In this document: piece by piece, positions 5,998-7,843 of the stretch | Layout: every line of letters begins with the position of its first letter | Numbering within the stretch: position 1 is the stretch's first letter | DNA from: Gammaproteobacteria bacterium | GTDB lineage: Bacteria; Pseudomonadota; Gammaproteobacteria; HK1 | Direction: 5' to 3' | Assembly (NCBI GenBank): GCA_020444775.1 | Contig: JAGRHX010000279.1 | Location: forward strand, 1-7,843 | DNA length: 7,843 bases | Translations under genes and position numbers: made by a program | Notes under the pieces: model-generated | What the model saw: only the letters and a program-made list of their open reading frames with translations | The model's database searches: none | Told to the model about the DNA's origin: nothing

Positions 5998-6762
5998 TCA
6001 ACGTCCCTTCCAAAGCGGCGGACGCTTCTCGACGAAAGCACGTGGGCCTTCCTGGAAGTCCTCGGTCTGCATGATCTCGCGAATTGCCTGTGCGCTCTGC
6101 CGCCAAAGCGATTCGTCGTCGTCGAGCAATGCCCGTTCGGCGATCCTGCGGCTGGCCTGCACCGCAAGCGGCGCGTTGGCGACGATTCTGGAGGCCAGCG
6201 CCCGGGCCGCGTCGAGCAGCTCGTCGCCGGGAACGATGCGATTGACCAGACCGAGCTCCAGGGCGCGCGACGCGTCGATAGGATCGCCGGTGAGGATCAT
6301 CTCCATGGCCACCGAGCGCCCGACCGCGCGTGGCAGTCGGAACACGCCGCCCGCCGCGGCCACCAGTGAGCGCTTGACCTCGGGTAGGCCAAAGAACGCG
6401 CTGTCGGCGGCGATGGCGATGTCGCAGGACAGCATCAGCTCGCAGCCACCGGCCAGCGCGGCACCGTTGACCGCGGCGATCAGAGGCTTGCTGCGCTGGC
6501 GTCTGACCAGTCCCCCGAAGCCGCCGCGCTCGGTGCTGAGACGGCCGACCCGGCCGGCGGCGACCTCCTTGAGATCCGCTCCGGCGCTGAACACCGTGCC
6601 GGAGCCGGTCAGGATTGCCGCCCACAGGCTGTCATCGGCCTCGTACGCGTCCAACGAAGCCTCGATGGCCTCGGCGACGGCGCCGTTGACGGCGTTACGC
6701 GCCTCGGGGCGATTCAAGACGATGGTCATCACATGCTCGTGGCACTCGCGCAGCACAACCAC
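5998..6762 (-). CDS. Enoyl-CoA hydratase/isomerase (crotonase) family protein
   Basis: The 254-aa product has the normal single-domain crotonase length. Classical members add water across a trans-2-enoyl-CoA double bond, or isomerise or cleave related CoA thioesters, in the cytoplasm. Landmarks are IVLNRPEARNAVNG (16-27), the oxyanion-hole segment FSAGADLKE (58-66), AAVNGAALAGGCELMLSCDIAIA (97-118), FGLPEVKRSLVAAAGGVFRLPRAVG (124-148), AMEMILTGDPIDASRALELGLVN and the C-terminal AFVEKRPPLWKGR. E108 and E128 sit 20 residues apart and match catalytic Glu144 and Glu164 of rat mitochondrial enoyl-CoA hydratase, so true hydratase activity is plausible. The GTG at 6762 is preceded 5 nt upstream by AGGAGAG at 6768-6774; the frame is open to 6930, but that extension runs through the strong hairpin at 6860-6899 and is not protein-like. 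It is the first gene of a probable two-gene unit with the luciferase-like gene. The acyl-CoA substrate is unknown. Confidence 0.94.
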   Translation of the reverse strand: MVVLRECHEHVMTIVLNRPEARNAVNGAVAEAIEASLDAYEADDSLWAAILTGSGTVFSAGADLKEVAAGRVGRLSTERGGFGGLVRRQRSKPLIAAVNGAALAGGCELMLSCDIAIAADSAFFGLPEVKRSLVAAAGGVFRLPRAVGRSVAMEMILTGDPIDASRALELGLVNRIVPGDELLDAARALASRIVANAPLAVQASRRIAERALLDDDESLWRQSAQAIREIMQTEDFQEGPRAFVEKRPPLWKGR

Positions 6763-6767
6763 GGGAT

Positions 6768-6774
6768 CTCTCCT
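6768..6774 (-). promoter_or_regulatory. Ribosome binding site fixing the GTG start of the crotonase gene
   Basis: The coding strand reads AGGAGAG, followed by 5 nt and GTG at 6762-6760. The same heptamer with the same 5-nt spacing precedes the dienelactone-hydrolase gene. Confidence 0.8.
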
Positions 6775-6859
6775 GGTGGAGTGGGATTTCCCGCAGCGTG
6801 CGACCTTGCCCCGTGCAATGCAAGTGAGCTGCGCGTTCCAGATGCCCGCGCAGCCGGCG

Positions 6860-6899
6860 CGCCCGCTGGACGAGCACGGGGGCGCTCGTCCAGCGGGCG
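6860..6899 (-). terminator. Perfect 16-bp hairpin after the dienelactone-hydrolase gene
   Basis: CGCCCGCTGGACGAGC at 6860-6875 is exactly inverted as GCTCGTCCAGCGGGCG at 6884-6899, with an 8-nt loop. It lies 54 nt downstream of the dienelactone-hydrolase stop and 97 nt upstream of the crotonase start, so it probably ends the former transcript and separates it from the crotonase unit. No T-tract follows in the minus-strand direction. The sequence is symmetric and would fold on either strand. Confidence 0.7.
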
Positions 6900-6953
6900 G
6901 GACCTTGCCGACCTGGGGGCGGCTCGGCACCGATTTCCTTCGTGCAGGGTTGC

Positions 6954-7718
6954 CTAGCGCTGCAGGGTCGTGGACAGGAACTCGCTGAAACGGCGCCAGG
7001 ACTTCTGGTCGGCGTCGGCCCTGTAGCGATCGCTACCGAACACCGTGAAGGCATGCGGCGCGCCACTATAGGTGATCATCTCGTGCGCGACGCCGGCTGC
7101 TTCCAGCTCGTTGGTCAGGGCTGCGAACTGGTCCATGGTGATCGCGGTGTCGGCGCTGCCATGCATGACCAGGATCGCCCCGCGAGCATTCTTGTAGTCC
7201 TGACCTTCGGGCGTTTTCAGTCCGCCGTGGAAGGTCGCGAAGCCTTTCAGCGGCGCGCCCGAACGGGCCAGCTCCAGCACCGCCGCGCCGCCGAAGCAGT
7301 AGCCCATCGCTACCGCGTCGCCGGTGGCGGCGCCGAGCCTGCCGGCCTCGGCCAGCGCGCCGTTCATCAGCGCGCGCATCTTCGCTCGATCCTTGTACAG
7401 CTCGCCGGTGTGCTGGCGTTTGTCCTCGACCTTGGTCGGACGCACGCCGGCGCCGAACAGGTCGGCGGCGAACACCGCATAGCCCATCTCGGCCAGCATC
7501 TCGGCTCGCTTGACCTCGTAGTCGGTCAAGCCGTCCCAATCGTGGATCAACAGGACCAATGGTGCGTCGTTGCCGGGGCTGACGAAGTAGCCTTCGTAGT
7601 CGGCACCATCGACCTGATACTGGACCATGCGGCCCTGCGCGGCCACGGCACCGCTCGCGCACAGGCACAAGGCCAGGGTCATGGCGAGCAATCGCCGAAT
7701 CGATTCGAGTCGCTGCAT
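6954..7718 (-). CDS. Exported dienelactone-hydrolase-family alpha/beta hydrolase
   Basis: The 254-aa product starts with a type I signal peptide, MQRLESIRRL then LAMTLALCLCASGAVAA: a positively charged n-region, a hydrophobic core and a probable cut after AVAA (about residue 27). It is therefore expected in the periplasm. The mature part is an alpha/beta hydrolase of the dienelactone hydrolase family: LVLLIHDWDGLTDYEVKRAE (54-73), GYAVFAADLFGAGVRP (79-94), the nucleophile elbow AMGYCFGGAAVLEL with C141, MHGSADTAI with D190, and YSGAPHAFTVFG with H222. Together C141-D190-H222 form the family triad with cysteine as nucleophile. Cytoplasmic relatives open dienelactone rings in chlorocatechol degradation, but exported members like this are mostly uncharacterised, and no catechol-pathway genes are nearby. 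The ATG at 7718 is chosen because AGGAGAG at 7724-7730 precedes it and because it starts the signal peptide directly; the in-frame ATG at 7769 would add 17 unsuitable residues. The stop is TAG at 6956-6954. Confidence 0.93.
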   Translation of the reverse strand: MQRLESIRRLLAMTLALCLCASGAVAAQGRMVQYQVDGADYEGYFVSPGNDAPLVLLIHDWDGLTDYEVKRAEMLAEMGYAVFAADLFGAGVRPTKVEDKRQHTGELYKDRAKMRALMNGALAEAGRLGAATGDAVAMGYCFGGAAVLELARSGAPLKGFATFHGGLKTPEGQDYKNARGAILVMHGSADTAITMDQFAALTNELEAAGVAHEMITYSGAPHAFTVFGSDRYRADADQKSWRRFSEFLSTTLQR

Positions 7719-7723
7719 CGGGG

Positions 7724-7730
7724 CTCTCCT
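7724..7730 (-). promoter_or_regulatory. Ribosome binding site for the dienelactone-hydrolase gene
   Basis: The coding strand reads AGGAGAG, 5 nt before the ATG at 7718-7716. It decides this start over the in-frame ATG at 7769. I could not identify a confident promoter between here and the window end. Confidence 0.8.
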
Positions 7731-7819
7731 GTGATGTACGGTGGCGATCGCCGGACCTCGGTCGATCACCCTTGCGTCATGTTTGTCATTGTTCCAGTCT
7801 GCCGTAGCCTCGTCGTGCG

Positions 7820-7843
7820 GCCGTCGCCGTCGCCGTGGCCGTC
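7820..7843. repeat. Four tandem GCCGTC-type hexamers at the window edge
   Basis: The last 24 bases are GCCGTC, GCCGTC, GCCGTG, GCCGTC. The array is cut by the window end, so its true length is unknown. It could be a short microsatellite or part of a coding repeat in the next gene. Confidence 0.5.

Noticed and set aside
5934..6167. 78-residue N-terminal extension of the luciferase-like protein
   Set aside because: It is arginine-rich, overlaps the 3' end of the crotonase gene, and precedes a GTG with a good ribosome binding site at the exact family start.
6763..6860. Sigma-54 promoter ahead of the crotonase gene
   Set aside because: TGGAAC and TTGCA occur on the minus strand, but the spacing between the GG and GC elements is about 16 nt instead of the required 10.
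6763..6930. 56-residue N-terminal extension of the crotonase-family protein
   Set aside because: It runs through a perfect 16-bp hairpin, has no family similarity, and a GTG with AGGAGAG follows.
7024..7752. GCGATCGC octamers at 7024-7031 and 7744-7751, resembling the cyanobacterial HIP1 palindrome
   Set aside because: Only two copies occur, one inside a gene, as expected by chance at this GC content; the gene content is not cyanobacterial.

Overview
The window is high-GC proteobacterial DNA with dense, short-gapped genes. A bifunctional glutathionylspermidine synthetase/amidase close to the Escherichia coli enzyme, a PilZ-domain protein, and several CoA-linked or oxygen-dependent catabolic enzymes suggest an environmental, metabolically versatile gammaproteobacterium. 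This is inference; nothing here fixes the genus. I see no tRNA, rRNA, CRISPR array, transposase, phage gene or plasmid function.

Layout. (1) 1-1989, plus strand: the 3' part of a CaiB/BaiF family III CoA-transferase, then a complete TauD/TfdA-type Fe(II)/2-oxoglutarate dioxygenase 60 nt downstream, probably one operon. (2) 1990-2062: two tandem hairpins in the convergent gap. (3) 2063-3967, minus strand: glutathionylspermidine synthetase/amidase, with both active sites intact. (4) 3968-4381: a 414-nt divergent intergenic region with no convincing gene. (5) 4382-4813, plus strand: a small PilZ-domain protein starting at a GTG behind a near-perfect ribosome binding site. (6) 4844-4875: a hairpin in the convergent gap. 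(7) 4923-6762, minus strand: an enoyl-CoA hydratase/isomerase-family gene followed by a luciferase-like flavin-dependent oxidoreductase, probably co-transcribed. (8) 6763-6953: a gap holding a perfect 16-bp inverted repeat. (9) 6954-7718, minus strand: an exported dienelactone-hydrolase-family protein. The remaining 125 nt run off the window and end in a short GCCGTC-type repeat.

How it fits together. The CoA-transferase/dioxygenase pair and the crotonase/luciferase-like pair both look like parts of acyl-CoA or xenobiotic catabolism, but no substrate can be read from sequence. The glutathionylspermidine enzyme (polyamine-thiol metabolism) and the PilZ protein (likely cyclic-di-GMP response) stand alone. 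The gene content looks like ordinary chromosomal metabolism. I find no strong evidence for an undescribed system; the most useful leads are the two catabolic gene pairs, the stand-alone glutathionylspermidine enzyme, and the T-tract-less hairpins at the transcription-unit boundaries. Several start codons differ from the longest-ORF choice and are set here by ribosome binding sites or by alignment to catalytic residues.
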